Assembly (NCBI RefSeq): GCF_002154895.1
Contig: NZ_MUIZ01000003.1
Location: 1-64,000, forward strand
Origin: Lactococcus petauri
GTDB taxonomy: Bacteria > Bacillota > Bacilli > Lactobacillales > Streptococcaceae
Direction of reading: 5' to 3'
DNA: 64,000 nucleotides
The notes below the pieces were generated by a model. That model worked only from the letters and a program-made list of their open reading frames with translations. It had not been told where the DNA came from and made no database searches. This document shows, piece after piece, positions 1 to 8,005 of the stretch. A program made the position numbers and the translations under genes. Within the stretch, counting starts at the first letter, position 1; each line of letters begins with the position of its first letter.

Positions 1-2080
1 AAGGTTGTCCTGAACTATCTTTAAATTGATCCACAAGTTGAGCGGTAACTCGCCAATTTCTCTTACTTAATCGTGTATCTTCGACAATGATTTTCCAATT
101 TGGATCTTGTCTTGAGATGGTTTCTGTCTTGGAGGATATTTTAGTTTCATTGAAACTCAGTTCACTTGGAACATCATAGAATCTTAAGATAGCTGAAGTA
201 TAGATATAAATAACTGTTTGTTCTTCATTAGAAAACAAACCAGAAGCATTACTTGGTGTTTCCTTTAATTTCCAATTTTTAATATCTTTGGGCTTCGAGT
301 TATAAGGTAAGCCTACTTTCCCATTTAATATCTCAGAAGGAGCCAAATCGTTGCCTTTGCTGTCTTGATACTTTACCGTAACTGGTGCAGCATCTGATTG
401 AATAATTAAATCATTATTTTCTATATCAATTTTCTTAGGAGTGGTTTCAAATCCAAGATCATCATAACTCATGGTTGTTTTTATCGGAGATATACGTTGA
501 TTCCCACTATCCTTTACCCCCTTCAACGGAATCGTAATTTTTTGAGGGACATTAGGAGTTATTTCATCTTCTATCAATTCTCCTTTCAACACACCATTTT
601 CAAAAGTAATATTGGTGAGGCCATCAATTACTGTACCCGGTACATACGTCACACTATCTGGTAGAGTTACAGTAACATCTTTAACTACAGCCTTCAACCC
701 ACCCGAGTTATTCATCGTGAAGCTATAATCAAAATTTTCATTTTCATTAATTATATTGTTTTCAACTGAATGATCTGTCGTAATAGCATTTTCTAATGTT
801 AAAACTGATGGTGTACCAAATTGAATGTCATCCAGTAAATTACCTGCCGTTACTGTAGCATTACCTGCAGATATTGCTTTAAAGCCAAAACGTGTTACCG
901 TTTGTCCTGCCGGAATTGTATACTCTCCACTATATATCTTCCATTCAGTATTAGGACTAGTCATTGTTGCTATTTTTACTAATCCTGCCTCCGGATTTGA
1001 GCTATTCGGTTTACCAAACCATACTTCTGCTGTATCTGTCCCCCATAAACCTCTGTGCGCAACTCTCCACTTGACAGTAACACCAGGTGTCGTATCAACA
1101 TCTTGGTAAAGCATTGTTTTATCCTCTGCTACTAGTTCTGCATGTTGTTTACCGTTAAATGATTTAGGACCTTTCTTATCTTGTCCCCAACTATTATTCG
1201 CGTTATGATAATTATCCCCATGAAATTCGACATAAGGTGTTCTATTTCCAGAAACCGGAGCTGAGCGCCATGTATATTTCCCATTTACTTTTAGCTCATC
1301 ATCAGTATAATATTTCCAGTCTTTATTTTTGTCCCCAGGAGAACTACTAGGTGTAGAGAACATAACTGGATCCTCAAAATCTCCGTTAATTAATTGGATT
1401 GGGCCAGAAGCTTTAGAGCTCCTGTTTTCAGTAGAACTTATATCATTACCTTGCTTATCTGTATTTGAATCTTTAGTTTCTTCTTCTGAAGTCTCTATTT
1501 CTTGAGTTGGATCTGATATTTCTTTTTTACCTGTATCCTCATTAGATAGCGTAGGAGGCGTACTGCTATCAGATGCTTCTAAAGAAGATTCTTTGGTTCC
1601 TTCATCAGAATCCGATCTAGTATCTTGACTCTGGATAGCAACCGAACATGGTGAAGAAGTAACCGGATTCCCTTCACGTACAGTACGTGCTGTGAAATCA
1701 TAACTCCCCTCTTCCTTAGCTTCAAGTTGTAACGTGACTTGTTTCTCTTGTCCCTCTACCCAGTCAATAACCAACTGATTATTGACTGTATCCTGTGTCA
1801 CACCAATACTCGGATTGGAATTCGACTGATAAGTGACACCTTCTGGAAGAGGAACAACTATTTTGGTATCCTCTTGATTGCTGTCTGTCACTGTTAAAGC
1901 GATTGACTCATCCTCTGCCTCTGCTTGAAGAACAAGATCAGAGACAACCGTATCCCCTGCCATAATTTTAGGAATAACAATACTCGATAATGTGATAAGA
2001 AGTCCTAAAATCGTGAGGACACTCAAAACAGTAAAGCTTCTTTTTCTCTTCCTAAGCCATCGTTTTAAATCCATTTTCAT
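1..2080 (-). CDS. Cell-surface adhesin-like protein with MucBP domain (3' end cut by window)
   Basis: The start is the ATG at 2080, which overlaps the TGA of the signal peptidase gene (ATGA overlap). About 693 residues are visible and the C-terminus, where a sorting signal would lie, is outside the window. A positively charged start (KRWLRKRKRS) is followed by one hydrophobic segment (about residues 15-40), consistent with export. Next come a beta-rich region, a Ser/Thr/Glu/Asp linker around residues 155-225, a carbohydrate-binding-like region beginning LINGDFEDP, a conserved-repeat-like region, and near the cut end a MucBP-like stretch (VTVKYQDSKGNDLAPSE). Family knowledge places such proteins on the cell wall of lactic acid bacteria. 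The ligand is unknown. Translational coupling to the signal peptidase suggests that enzyme processes it. Confidence 0.8.
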   Translation of the reverse strand, partial: MKMDLKRWLRKRKRSFTVLSVLTILGLLITLSSIVIPKIMAGDTVVSDLVLQAEAEDESIALTVTDSNQEDTKIVVPLPEGVTYQSNSNPSIGVTQDTVNNQLVIDWVEGQEKQVTLQLEAKEEGSYDFTARTVREGNPVTSSPCSVAIQSQDTRSDSDEGTKESSLEASDSSTPPTLSNEDTGKKEISDPTQEIETSEEETKDSNTDKQGNDISSTENRSSKASGPIQLINGDFEDPVMFSTPSSSPGDKNKDWKYYTDDELKVNGKYTWRSAPVSGNRTPYVEFHGDNYHNANNSWGQDKKGPKSFNGKQHAELVAEDKTMLYQDVDTTPGVTVKWRVAHRGLWGTDTAEVWFGKPNSSNPEAGLVKIATMTSPNTEWKIYSGEYTIPAGQTVTRFGFKAISAGNATVTAGNLLDDIQFGTPSVLTLENAITTDHSVENNIINENENFDYSFTMNNSGGLKAVVKDVTVTLPDSVTYVPGTVIDGLTNITFENGVLKGELIEDEITPNVPQKITIPLKGVKDSGNQRISPIKTTMSYDDLGFETTPKKIDIENNDLIIQSDAAPVTVKYQDSKGNDLAPSEILNGKVGLPYNSKPKDIKNWKLKETPSNASGLFSNEEQTVIYIYTSAILRFYDVPSELSFNETKISSKTETISRQDPNWKIIVEDTRLSKRNWRVTAQLVDQFKDSSGQP

Positions 2081-3246
2081 TTTATTAACACTCTTCCTTT
2101 CACTTCTTTTTGATCCACAAAGCCATAATTACGGCTATCTGTGGAGTGAGAACGATTATCACCCAACACAAATAGTTTCCCTTCAGGTACTGTTTCTCTT
2201 CCACTTATTTCTTTCAAGGTAAAGTCCTCCGTGACTGGTTCTGTATAATTCGTAGACGATAAACGATTATTCACATAAAGCTTCCCTTGCGTCGCATATA
2301 CTGTATCACCTGGTAAGGCAATGATTCTTTTCACAAACTCTTTATTGGCCATCTGAGGGACATTAAATGCAATAATATCTTGGCGTTTTAATGTACTGGG
2401 ATGTTTCTCTAAAACAATAATTGCCTTGTCATTTAATAGAGGTTTCATTGAATCCCCTTCTATCGTACGTATGCCATAAAATTGCAAAAGAACAAATAAA
2501 AGAAGAACAATAAAAGTGACTATCCCACCAGCTAAGCACATTATTTTTAACCGAGAGCTTCTCTTTTTTTCTTTTCTTTTTTCGTGTTTATTTTGATTCT
2601 TTTTATCCGAATGCTGTTCTTTATCTTGAACTGATGCTTGCTCACTACTCGTCTTTTTTACTTTTTCTTGTAGGCTCCTCAAGCGTTGTAAAATAATATC
2701 TGTATCTTTTTCTTTTATGTCAGATTCATGCAGTTCATCTTCTTCATTTTTTTTTACTTGTTTTTCAAAAGAAGGATAAAATTCATATGAACGGTTTCTC
2801 TCATGTTTAGTGAACACCTCTTCAACTTTCATACGAAAAGTTGGAATGAGATTGGAAGCATGATAGCCCATCTCTTCCAAACAATCTGCCAAAACCCCAT
2901 CTTCCTCTCCTTGCCTACGGTTGTAAAAAGAAACGGGAATGAACTCAACTTTATAACGATGAAGCGGGTCCTGCATTATTTTCGTCCAAATAATTTGAGG
3001 AAAAATATGTTCAAGTTCTTCTAAAAAATTTAATACAGGGAAGGTAGAAAAGTTTGGGGTTAAGTCTGAGTTTTGAAGCGTGAAGTAATATTTTTTATTT
3101 AAAAGAGAAACATCAAAATCATCATACACTCTGCCTTGCTTTTTCATTAATTCTTGCAGGACTTGTGAGGGTCCAAAAGAATCTAACATAAACAGACATA
3201 TTTCCTCTGCTTCTTTACGACTTTCTCCTCTATAAAGTTTAATCAT
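2077..3246 (-). CDS. Type I signal peptidase with a long cytoplasmic N-terminal extension
   Basis: Residues about 236-257 form one membrane segment. The C-terminal part is a signal peptidase I catalytic domain: Ser266 in GDSM, Lys306 in FVKRIIALPGD, and the GDNR..S.DSR box at 362-372. Ser/Lys chemistry marks it as the bacterial type, not SipW. Ordinary Gram-positive Sip proteins are about 160-190 residues with the membrane anchor near the N-terminus; this one is 389. The extra 235 residues are a soluble domain (1-160) I do not recognise, then a Lys/Glu-rich linker. It lies 41 bases after the coiled-coil gene and overlaps the surface-protein gene, so it is probably dedicated to that substrate. 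Function by family is firm; the role of the extension is unknown. Confidence 0.88.
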   Translation of the reverse strand: MIKLYRGESRKEAEEICLFMLDSFGPSQVLQELMKKQGRVYDDFDVSLLNKKYYFTLQNSDLTPNFSTFPVLNFLEELEHIFPQIIWTKIMQDPLHRYKVEFIPVSFYNRRQGEEDGVLADCLEEMGYHASNLIPTFRMKVEEVFTKHERNRSYEFYPSFEKQVKKNEEDELHESDIKEKDTDIILQRLRSLQEKVKKTSSEQASVQDKEQHSDKKNQNKHEKRKEKKRSSRLKIMCLAGGIVTFIVLLLFVLLQFYGIRTIEGDSMKPLLNDKAIIVLEKHPSTLKRQDIIAFNVPQMANKEFVKRIIALPGDTVYATQGKLYVNNRLSSTNYTEPVTEDFTLKEISGRETVPEGKLFVLGDNRSHSTDSRNYGFVDQKEVKGRVLIK

Positions 3247-3287
3247 TTCCTCTTACCTCATGAGCAAAAGATCGAATACAGTGAATA

Positions 3288-3764
3288 TTATTGTTCAGAA
3301 CTTCCAATAAGTACCTCTAAACTTTCAATCCATTGGTTAAGATCTTGATCAGCTTTCATTTTAAAATTCACAATATCTTCTCGTAAAAGTTGCCCTTCTT
3401 GTCTCATACTATTCAGTGCAGCCTGTTTTTGATGTTCGAAAGCCTTGACTTCTTCCTTCGCTTTTTGAACAATATCATTAGCTACACGTTTAGCATCAAG
3501 CATCACCTCTGCCAAATCTTTTTCAGAAAGCCCAATTGGAGTCTGTTTCTCTAATTCTTGAATTTTCAATGTATTTTGTTTTAAGGTATTGATATAGTTG
3601 ATTTCATTTTTTTCTAAATTCGCGTTCTTTAAACGCAATTGTTCGTTTTCTTTTTCCAAAAATTCAAGCTTCTTTTTATTTTCTTCTACTTCTTGAATAA
3701 TTCCACTCAATTCCGTTTCAAAATTACTCAGATCCCTTTGATTGATTTCGCTATAGTTTTCCAT
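3288..3764 (-). CDS. DivIVA-like coiled-coil protein
   Basis: A soluble 158-residue protein with no signal or membrane segment. Residues about 15-75 are Glu/Lys/Leu heptad-rich and should form a coiled coil. Residues about 80-140 (EVMLDAKRVANDIVQKAKEE, then AFEHQKQAAL) resemble the C-terminal helical part of DivIVA/GpsB-type proteins. The typical DivIVA N-terminal membrane-binding motif is not evident. The start ATG at 3764 has the ribosome site AGGAG. It is first in an apparent three-gene unit with the signal peptidase and surface protein. I infer a scaffold or localisation role; it could equally be an unrelated coiled-coil protein. Confidence 0.65.
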   Translation of the reverse strand: MENYSEINQRDLSNFETELSGIIQEVEENKKKLEFLEKENEQLRLKNANLEKNEINYINTLKQNTLKIQELEKQTPIGLSEKDLAEVMLDAKRVANDIVQKAKEEVKAFEHQKQAALNSMRQEGQLLREDIVNFKMKADQDLNQWIESLEVLIGSSEQ

Positions 3765-4082
3765 GATTTCTCCTACTTTATATGATGTGACGTTGTAACA
3801 ATAAACTTTCCAAAAAATTGAAGTTTTTATAAAATAACTCCCTTTTTAAGGGTATTGATTATAAAAAATCAAGGATTAGATAACTAACTTTGTAATAATC
3901 AAACACATAGTTTCTTCATTTTATTTAAATATAAGGTTGAAAAAAATTTTTTTTTATTATATAATAAAAAAAAGCTTGTTTTTTATACAGTTTAAATCAT
4001 ATTGTTTAAAACATTAGTTAATATAACTTCAATTTTATTGACAAACGTTTGTTTTATTTAATTTAATTGAATTTTTATTTTT

Positions 4083-4132
4083 AATAACAAAAACACAGAA
4101 GAAATGTAGGTTTCTTCTGTGTTTTTGTTATT
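4083..4132. terminator. Bidirectional terminator-like hairpin
   Basis: Two perfect 22-base inverted arms (4083-4104 and 4111-4132) enclose the 6-base loop TGTAGG. The arms end in A-rich/T-rich stretches, as in a rho-independent terminator working on both strands. Confidence 0.7.
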
Positions 4133-4179
4133 ATTTTCACCAGATATTTCTTGATGAACTTGACCTATCAGAAGCTATC

Positions 4180-4208
4180 AAAAAAACTCCCAGTCATAAA
4201 ACTAGGAG
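4180..4208 (-). terminator. Terminator-like hairpin on minus strand
   Basis: Read on the minus strand, CTCCTAGT and ACTGGGAG form an 8-base stem with one G-U pair, followed by a run of T. No intact gene lies immediately upstream on that strand, so it may belong to a lost gene. Confidence 0.5.
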
Positions 4209-4574
4209 CTAAATACTTCAAATGTATTTTATAGGGTAATTTAATTATAACAAATTTATATGTCCTATCAACTCATCCAATCAATTAAAAAGCCACGTTG
4301 GCAAAGCATGACTTAGTGTAGCAGAAAAATATTTCTTCTATTTGTTTTTTATTGCCAACTCTATTATATCAGAATAAACGCCTACAAAAAGTAGACGCTT
4401 TAATAAATACTCATGGTATAAATATTATACACAAAATAAGTGCAAGCCTCCTCTTGTGATACAAAATATATACTAACTTAGAAGGTGCGAGGAGGACTCG
4501 GAATTGTGTACACTCATTGTAACAAAATGTAAGCGTATTATGCAATAAAAGAGCTAAAATAATTATCATGAATA

Positions 4575-4694
4575 AAATTTCACAAAGTAAAAAGCTACTT
4601 ATCCTTGTATTATACAGTAGCCCTTTACTTTATAAATTTTAAAATACACACATTGTCATTGCTTGGTTAGTTTTTTGGTTAGTTCTTATTTTTA
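4575..4694. repeat. Imperfect direct repeat, copy A
   Basis: This segment matches 7111-7225 in order and direction. Shared blocks include AAAGTAAAAAGCTACT, ACACACATT, and GCTTGGTTAGTTTTTTGGTT followed by AGTT. Both copies contain an imperfect stem around AGCTACT. On the minus strand the last block could encode LTKKLTKQ, a Lys-rich tail of the kind seen at phage integrase C-termini, but no integrase ORF remains. Confidence 0.6.
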
Positions 4695-4762
4695 AAAAAC
4701 TATGATCGCTTATTTATTAAGGCTAACCAACCTTTAAATTCATTTTACCATAATGCTTTATA

Positions 4763-4957
4763 TTACCATATTTTGCTGTGAGAGCCGAAATTGTCATGGT
4801 ATTTAGCAGGTGCAAGGGTTAACGTCTCGCGATCAACCACCCGTACATCATGATCTTCAAGCTCTACAATGATAATATTTTTAAATTTATCAGTATCTGC
4901 TGTAACTACTGTTGCTTTTTGTCCGTTTGATAATTTAATGATATCTCCTTTTTGCAT
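4763..4957 (-). CDS. Small hypothetical protein (64 aa)
   Basis: The frame is open from 5044, but the ATG at 4957 (MQKGDIIKLSNGQ) is preceded by AGAAAGGA at good spacing and is the likely start. The 64-residue product is soluble. A KGDIIKLSNGQKATVV start followed by alternating charged and hydrophobic strands suggests a small SH3/KOW-like beta barrel. That fold is my inference; I do not recognise the family. It lies in the accessory stretch beside copy A of the direct repeat and a TTG-start small ORF. Confidence 0.5.
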   Translation of the reverse strand: MQKGDIIKLSNGQKATVVTADTDKFKNIIIVELEDHDVRVVDRETLTLAPAKYHDNFGSHSKIW

Positions 4958-5059
4958 CTTATTTATCCTTTCTGAAGTACTCTTTTTGAGTAAAAAATCC
5001 TTTAATGAAATAGTAAACCTACTTGCTACAAATTTTCCAATCAATACTTGAAATTAAAG

Positions 5060-5248
5060 TTATTCACAATAATTTAAATACTTATAGTAGCCGTACATAT
5101 TCACATAGGTTTGCTTTTTATATCTAGAATCAAATATGTATTCTTTAAAATTTATGTTTTTCCTCATCGTTGCTAATTCATAATTTACTAAACTCAATGG
5201 TTTTTCAAATATTACTGATATCTGCTGTTTAGTTCTTGCTATTCCCAA
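5060..5248 (-). CDS. Small hypothetical protein with TTG start (62 aa)
   Basis: A 62-codon frame starts at TTG 5248 with an AGGAGGAGGT sequence directly upstream. The full SD core sits only a few bases from the codon, so the start is uncertain. The product is basic and rich in Tyr, Lys and Asn, with the C-terminus YVNMYGYYKYLNYCE. No family is recognised. It lies between the 64-residue ORF and the initiator tRNA gene. It may be real, or a remnant in accessory DNA. Confidence 0.35.
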   Translation of the reverse strand: MGIARTKQQISVIFEKPLSLVNYELATMRKNINFKEYIFDSRYKKQTYVNMYGYYKYLNYCE

Positions 5249-5370
5249 ATACCTCCTCCTTTCATTCCTCGTCTATTTTACATTTATGTATTTTATCAGC
5301 CATTCTGTATTCTTCGTAAGTTATATATTCTAAATATATAACAAATTATTATTTCATATCCAAACTAATA

Positions 5371-5398
5371 TAAAAATCCCCGACGAAGCAGGGAAATC
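5371..5398 (-). terminator. Terminator downstream of initiator tRNA
   Basis: On the minus strand a stem formed by ATTTCCC and GGGGAT is followed by TTTTT, ten bases after the tRNA 3' end. This supports a monocistronic, transcribed tRNA gene. Confidence 0.6.
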
Positions 5399-5407
5399 AT
5401 CTTCATA

Positions 5408-5481
<74 letters not shown>

Positions 5482-5616
5482 TTAATAAATAAAAGCTAAC
5501 AAACTCCACAAAGTAACATTGATCTATATAAGTCCATTACCTTAATGGATGTTATTCAAATACTATCCTCATTGTAGCACACTTAACTAAATTAACCTAA
5601 TTTCCCAATAAACGTA

Positions 5617-5769
5617 TTACTTTAAATTCATAAACTTACTTCGAATGATATTATTCTCTACTTCCAATCGTTTCACTTTTTTGAGTAATTTATTATTAAT
5701 CCCTCTCAGCTGTTTATTTTCAACTTTAACTTTTTCTTCACATCTCTTCAGTATAAAATTTCTTAACAT
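5617..5769 (-). CDS. Small basic coiled-coil-like protein (50 aa)
   Basis: A 50-codon ORF starts at ATG 5769, directly behind AAAGGAG four bases upstream. The sequence begins MLRNFILKRCEEK and continues with Lys/Glu/Asn-rich helical text (LLKKVKRLEVENNIIRSKF), so a short amphipathic helix or coiled coil is likely. It has no recognisable domain. It follows the Spx-like gene on the same strand with a 33-base gap, so the two may be co-transcribed. The ribosome site makes it credible; function is unknown. Confidence 0.5.
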   Translation of the reverse strand: MLRNFILKRCEEKVKVENKQLRGINNKLLKKVKRLEVENNIIRSKFMNLK

Positions 5770-5802
5770 TTTTCTCCTTTTATAATTCTATTCTCTATTG
5801 CC

Positions 5803-6195
5803 TTAATCATTATTTCTTCTCATGTCTAGTTTTCTATTAATACTTGGGATAAACTGACGTATTTCGCTTCCATTGAAACCTGCAAAGAGTTGATTTTTAT
5901 CAACAATAATTGGAGTTTGTAGTATTTCCACGTGATCCACGAGGTAATCTATAGCTTCTTCAAATGACATTGCGTCTAATGTTTTTATGGTTGCTTTTGT
6001 TCTCCCCTTCATTGTACGCCTATTTTTCAAAATATCATCAAATCCACCATCCGTTAATAATAATAGTTTTATCAATTCATTATGAGTTATTTTTGTAATT
6101 TCGATACATTCTATTGCAATTCTATGAGTTTCAAACCATAAAAGTGCCTGCTTACTAGAAACACAATTTTTTCGCCAATATATTTTAAGACTAAT
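5803..6195 (-). CDS. Spx/ArsC-family regulator paralogue, apparent ATT start
   Basis: Spx proteins bind the RNA polymerase alpha C-terminal domain and redirect transcription under stress. A conventional start search finds only 90 residues from a TTG at 6075, which lacks the N-terminal third. The same frame stays open upstream and encodes the missing part: LKIYWRKNCVSSKQALLWFE aligns with the Spx start (YTSPSCTSCRKAKAWLEE). The only start-like codon in the right place is ATT at 6195, six bases after AAGGGAG, giving 130 residues against about 131 for the family. The redox motif is CVSS instead of CxxC, so a disulfide switch is absent. The C-terminal TPIIVDKNQLFAGFNGSEIR block is typical. It could be a decaying copy. 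Confidence 0.7.
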   Translation of the reverse strand: MSLKIYWRKNCVSSKQALLWFETHRIAIECIEITKITHNELIKLLLLTDGGFDDILKNRRTMKGRTKATIKTLDAMSFEEAIDYLVDHVEILQTPIIVDKNQLFAGFNGSEIRQFIPSINRKLDMRRNND

Positions 6196-6218
6196 AGTAC
6201 TCTCCCTTGTGCTTTGGT

Positions 6219-6243
6219 TAAAAAAAGCACTCCAAAGAGTGCC
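6219..6243 (-). terminator. Terminator of the cold-shock gene
   Basis: GCACTC and GAGTGC form a 6-base stem with loop TTTG, followed on the minus strand by seven T. It lies just after the csp stop codon and before the Spx-like gene. Confidence 0.75.
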
Positions 6244-6249
6244 TTACCA

Positions 6250-6450
6250 TTAAGCTTTATTAATATTTGTAGCTTGTGGTCCACGTTGACCTTCGCCCAT
6301 ATCAAATGTAACTTTTTCGCCTTCTTCAAGTTTTTTGAAGCCGTTACTTTGAATTTCTGAGAAATGTGCAAACACATCTGCTCCATCTTCAGCTGTAATG
6401 AAGCCAAATCCCTTAGCATCATTAAACCATTTTACTGTTCCTTTTGTCAT
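6250..6450 (-). CDS. csp: Cold-shock protein, CspA family (66 aa)
   Basis: A 66-residue single-domain nucleic-acid chaperone. RNP1 (KGFGFI) and RNP2 (VFAHFS) are both present, in the context [20 protein letters not shown]. It melts RNA structure during cold or growth changes in the cytoplasm. The frame is open to a TTG at 6471, but the ATG at 6450 gives the family-standard N-terminus [16 protein letters not shown] lies upstream at a somewhat long spacing. It is followed at once by a terminator. Lactococci carry several csp copies, so which one this is cannot be told. Confidence 0.93.
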   Translation of the reverse strand: MTKGTVKWFNDAKGFGFITAEDGADVFAHFSEIQSNGFKKLEEGEKVTFDMGEGQRGPQATNINKA

Positions 6451-6704
6451 AGTATATATATTTCCTTTCAACTAGATTGTAAATCATTATGGTTAAAGAA
6501 AACATTTAAAATATATAACTTTGACTAAACTTACTTAATACATAGTATCATGCTTATTTGTTTTTGTCAAATTGACATAAAAAATCTTCGTTCATGAATG
6601 AAATGCCAATAATCAGAAACTCAACTGACTTTTGAAATATTTTTAATATATTTAAAGTGATATAAACCTTATAGATTAAAATATTTGTATAATGCCTAAT
6701 CATA

Positions 6705-6746
6705 CAGAAAAGAGACATCCGATATGTGAGAGATGCCTCTTTTCTG
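6705..6746. terminator. Terminator-like hairpin
   Basis: Arms 6705-6719 and 6732-6746 (CAGAAAAGAGACATC and its near reverse complement) pair with a single mismatch around a 12-base loop. The T-rich end of the right arm suggests termination in the plus direction. Confidence 0.5.
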
Positions 6747-6753
6747 ATAAATA

Positions 6754-6785
6754 ATCTAGCTATAGATTACGCTCTATAGCTAGAT
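6754..6785. repeat. Perfect 12-base inverted repeat
   Basis: ATCTAGCTATAG at 6754-6765 and CTATAGCTAGAT at 6774-6785 are exact reverse complements with an 8-base spacer. There is no T tract, so this is more like a protein-binding or recombination site than a terminator. Its role is unknown. Confidence 0.5.
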
Positions 6786-7110
6786 ATTTTATAAGTTGTA
6801 GGAAAGTACAAATTTTTGAAATAAGCACTGACCTACAACTAGCTTAGTATAACACTAATATCTCCGATAACATAATGATATAAAAAGTGAGACTTAATTT
6901 TATACTTTTATCAATTTTTATTCTGCCCACTTTTTGCCCACTAAATTATTTTTTTATTATTGCATCTTACTACTAAAGAGGTCGTCGTATATCACTACAT
7001 ATTTGAAGTAAATATAGCTCAATCTTCCAAAATGGTTTAGATTTATTCTATAAAATTGAGAGTATCAGTCACTCTATAAACTTTTAAATTAGTACTATAT
7101 AGGATACTTA

Positions 7111-7225
7111 AAAATTTGCAAAGTAAAAAGCTACTGAAAAGTCTTAATCAGCAGCTCTTTATTTTTAAAATTTTATTACACACATTTTAATTGCTTGGTT
7201 AGTTTTTTGGTTAGTTTTTATTTAA
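7111..7225. repeat. Imperfect direct repeat, copy B
   Basis: Partner of 4575-4694. The best-conserved block is GCTTGGTTAGTTTTTTGGTT followed by AGTT, preceded in both copies by ACACACATT and a stem around AGCTACT. The two copies bracket the 2.5 kb stretch holding the initiator tRNA, csp and the Spx-like gene. Confidence 0.6.
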
Positions 7226-7323
7226 TAATACTCTAAACCCAATAATAATAATCAAAAAACAAATATTTTGCTATAATTACATTATACAATAGAAGTAACA
7301 ATTTAATATATGGAAAAACACAC

Positions 7324-7974
7324 ATGCTAAAATATCCTCAAGGATTAAATAAACAAAGAAAAAATTTTTCAGGAAAACAAACAGAGAAAAAAGTGGTGCA
7401 TAACGCTGCGAAAAGTACTCCGAATATGGTAAAATCTAAATCGGCAGTAAAATTTGGTAAACGTGGTATGAACTTTGAAGCAGAGATCAATGCGACTAAT
7501 GATTATTATCTTGCACATGATATCGCTGTGATTCATAAAAAACCCACTCCTATCCAAATTGTAAAGGTTGACTATCCCCAACGTAGCCGTGCTAAAATTA
7601 CCGAAGCCTACTTTAGACAGGCTTCAACTACAGATTATTCTGGCGTCTATCAGGGAAGATATATTGATTTTGAAGCTAAGGAAACCCATCAGAAGACAAG
7701 TTTTCCTCTGAAAAATTTTCATGAGCATCAAATCGTCCATATGTCCAAAGTCCTTGAACAAAAAGGCATTGCCTTTGTGCTCTTACACTTTGCCTCTTTG
7801 GACGAAACTTACTACTTGCCATCTGAGAATTTGATTCGTTTTTATCAAGAAAAAAAAGGCTTAAAGTCTATTCCTCTTGATTATATTAAGCAACATGCTT
7901 ATCAAATCCCATCAAATCAGATTCCTAGAATCCCTTACTTGGATATCGTTAATCAACTTTGCGAGGTGAATTAA
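7324..7974 (+). CDS. recU: Holliday junction resolvase RecU
   Basis: RecU cuts four-way junctions during recombination and chromosome segregation in Firmicutes. The 216-residue length fits the family. The catalytic core is visible: [12 protein letters not shown] near the N-terminus, the region around [18 protein letters not shown] with the metal-binding Asp and the E-x-K pair, then [11 protein letters not shown]. The N-terminal 40 residues are basic and likely flexible. As in other Gram-positive cocci it sits directly upstream of a class A PBP gene, 31 bases away. The ribosome site is weak. It lies immediately after copy B of the direct repeat. Confidence 0.95.
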   Translation: MLKYPQGLNKQRKNFSGKQTEKKVVHNAAKSTPNMVKSKSAVKFGKRGMNFEAEINATNDYYLAHDIAVIHKKPTPIQIVKVDYPQRSRAKITEAYFRQASTTDYSGVYQGRYIDFEAKETHQKTSFPLKNFHEHQIVHMSKVLEQKGIAFVLLHFASLDETYYLPSENLIRFYQEKKGLKSIPLDYIKQHAYQIPSNQIPRIPYLDIVNQLCEVN

Positions 7975-8005
7975 AATTCCTACTAACAAACGAAAAAAAT
8001 CAAAA

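Larger units (their letters stand above)
3765..4762. other. AT-rich intergenic region (about 1 kb)
   Basis: No ORF with a ribosome site was found. The stretch holds long A/T runs (3940-3975), a perfect 12-base palindrome ACAAACGTTTGT at 4041-4052 beginning inside a TTGACA (4039-4044), a strong hairpin at 4083-4132, a minus-strand terminator-like hairpin near 4180-4208, another hairpin at 4376-4402, and one copy of an imperfect direct repeat at about 4575-4694. It looks like accessory DNA or an element remnant. Confidence 0.6.
6451..7323. other. Intergenic accessory region (about 870 bp)
   Basis: No convincing ORF. It contains the likely csp leader/promoter, a 15-base hairpin with one mismatch at 6705-6746, a perfect 12-base inverted repeat at 6754-6785, two GCCCACT motifs separated by TTTTT near 6925, and copy B of the direct repeat. 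Together these resemble the scar of an integrative element. Confidence 0.5.

Noticed and set aside
1992-2222. 76-residue plus-strand ORF over the signal peptidase end
   Set aside because: Antisense shadow of two well-supported genes, low-complexity Phe/Leu text, no ribosome site.
4039-4132. Small RNA from TTGACA at 4039 to the hairpin at 4083-4132
   Set aside because: No acceptable -10 box lies 16-18 bases downstream of the TTGACA, so I do not call a transcript.
6111-6422. 103-residue minus-strand ORF
   Set aside because: It overlaps csp in another frame and has no family-like sequence; csp and the Spx-like gene explain the DNA.
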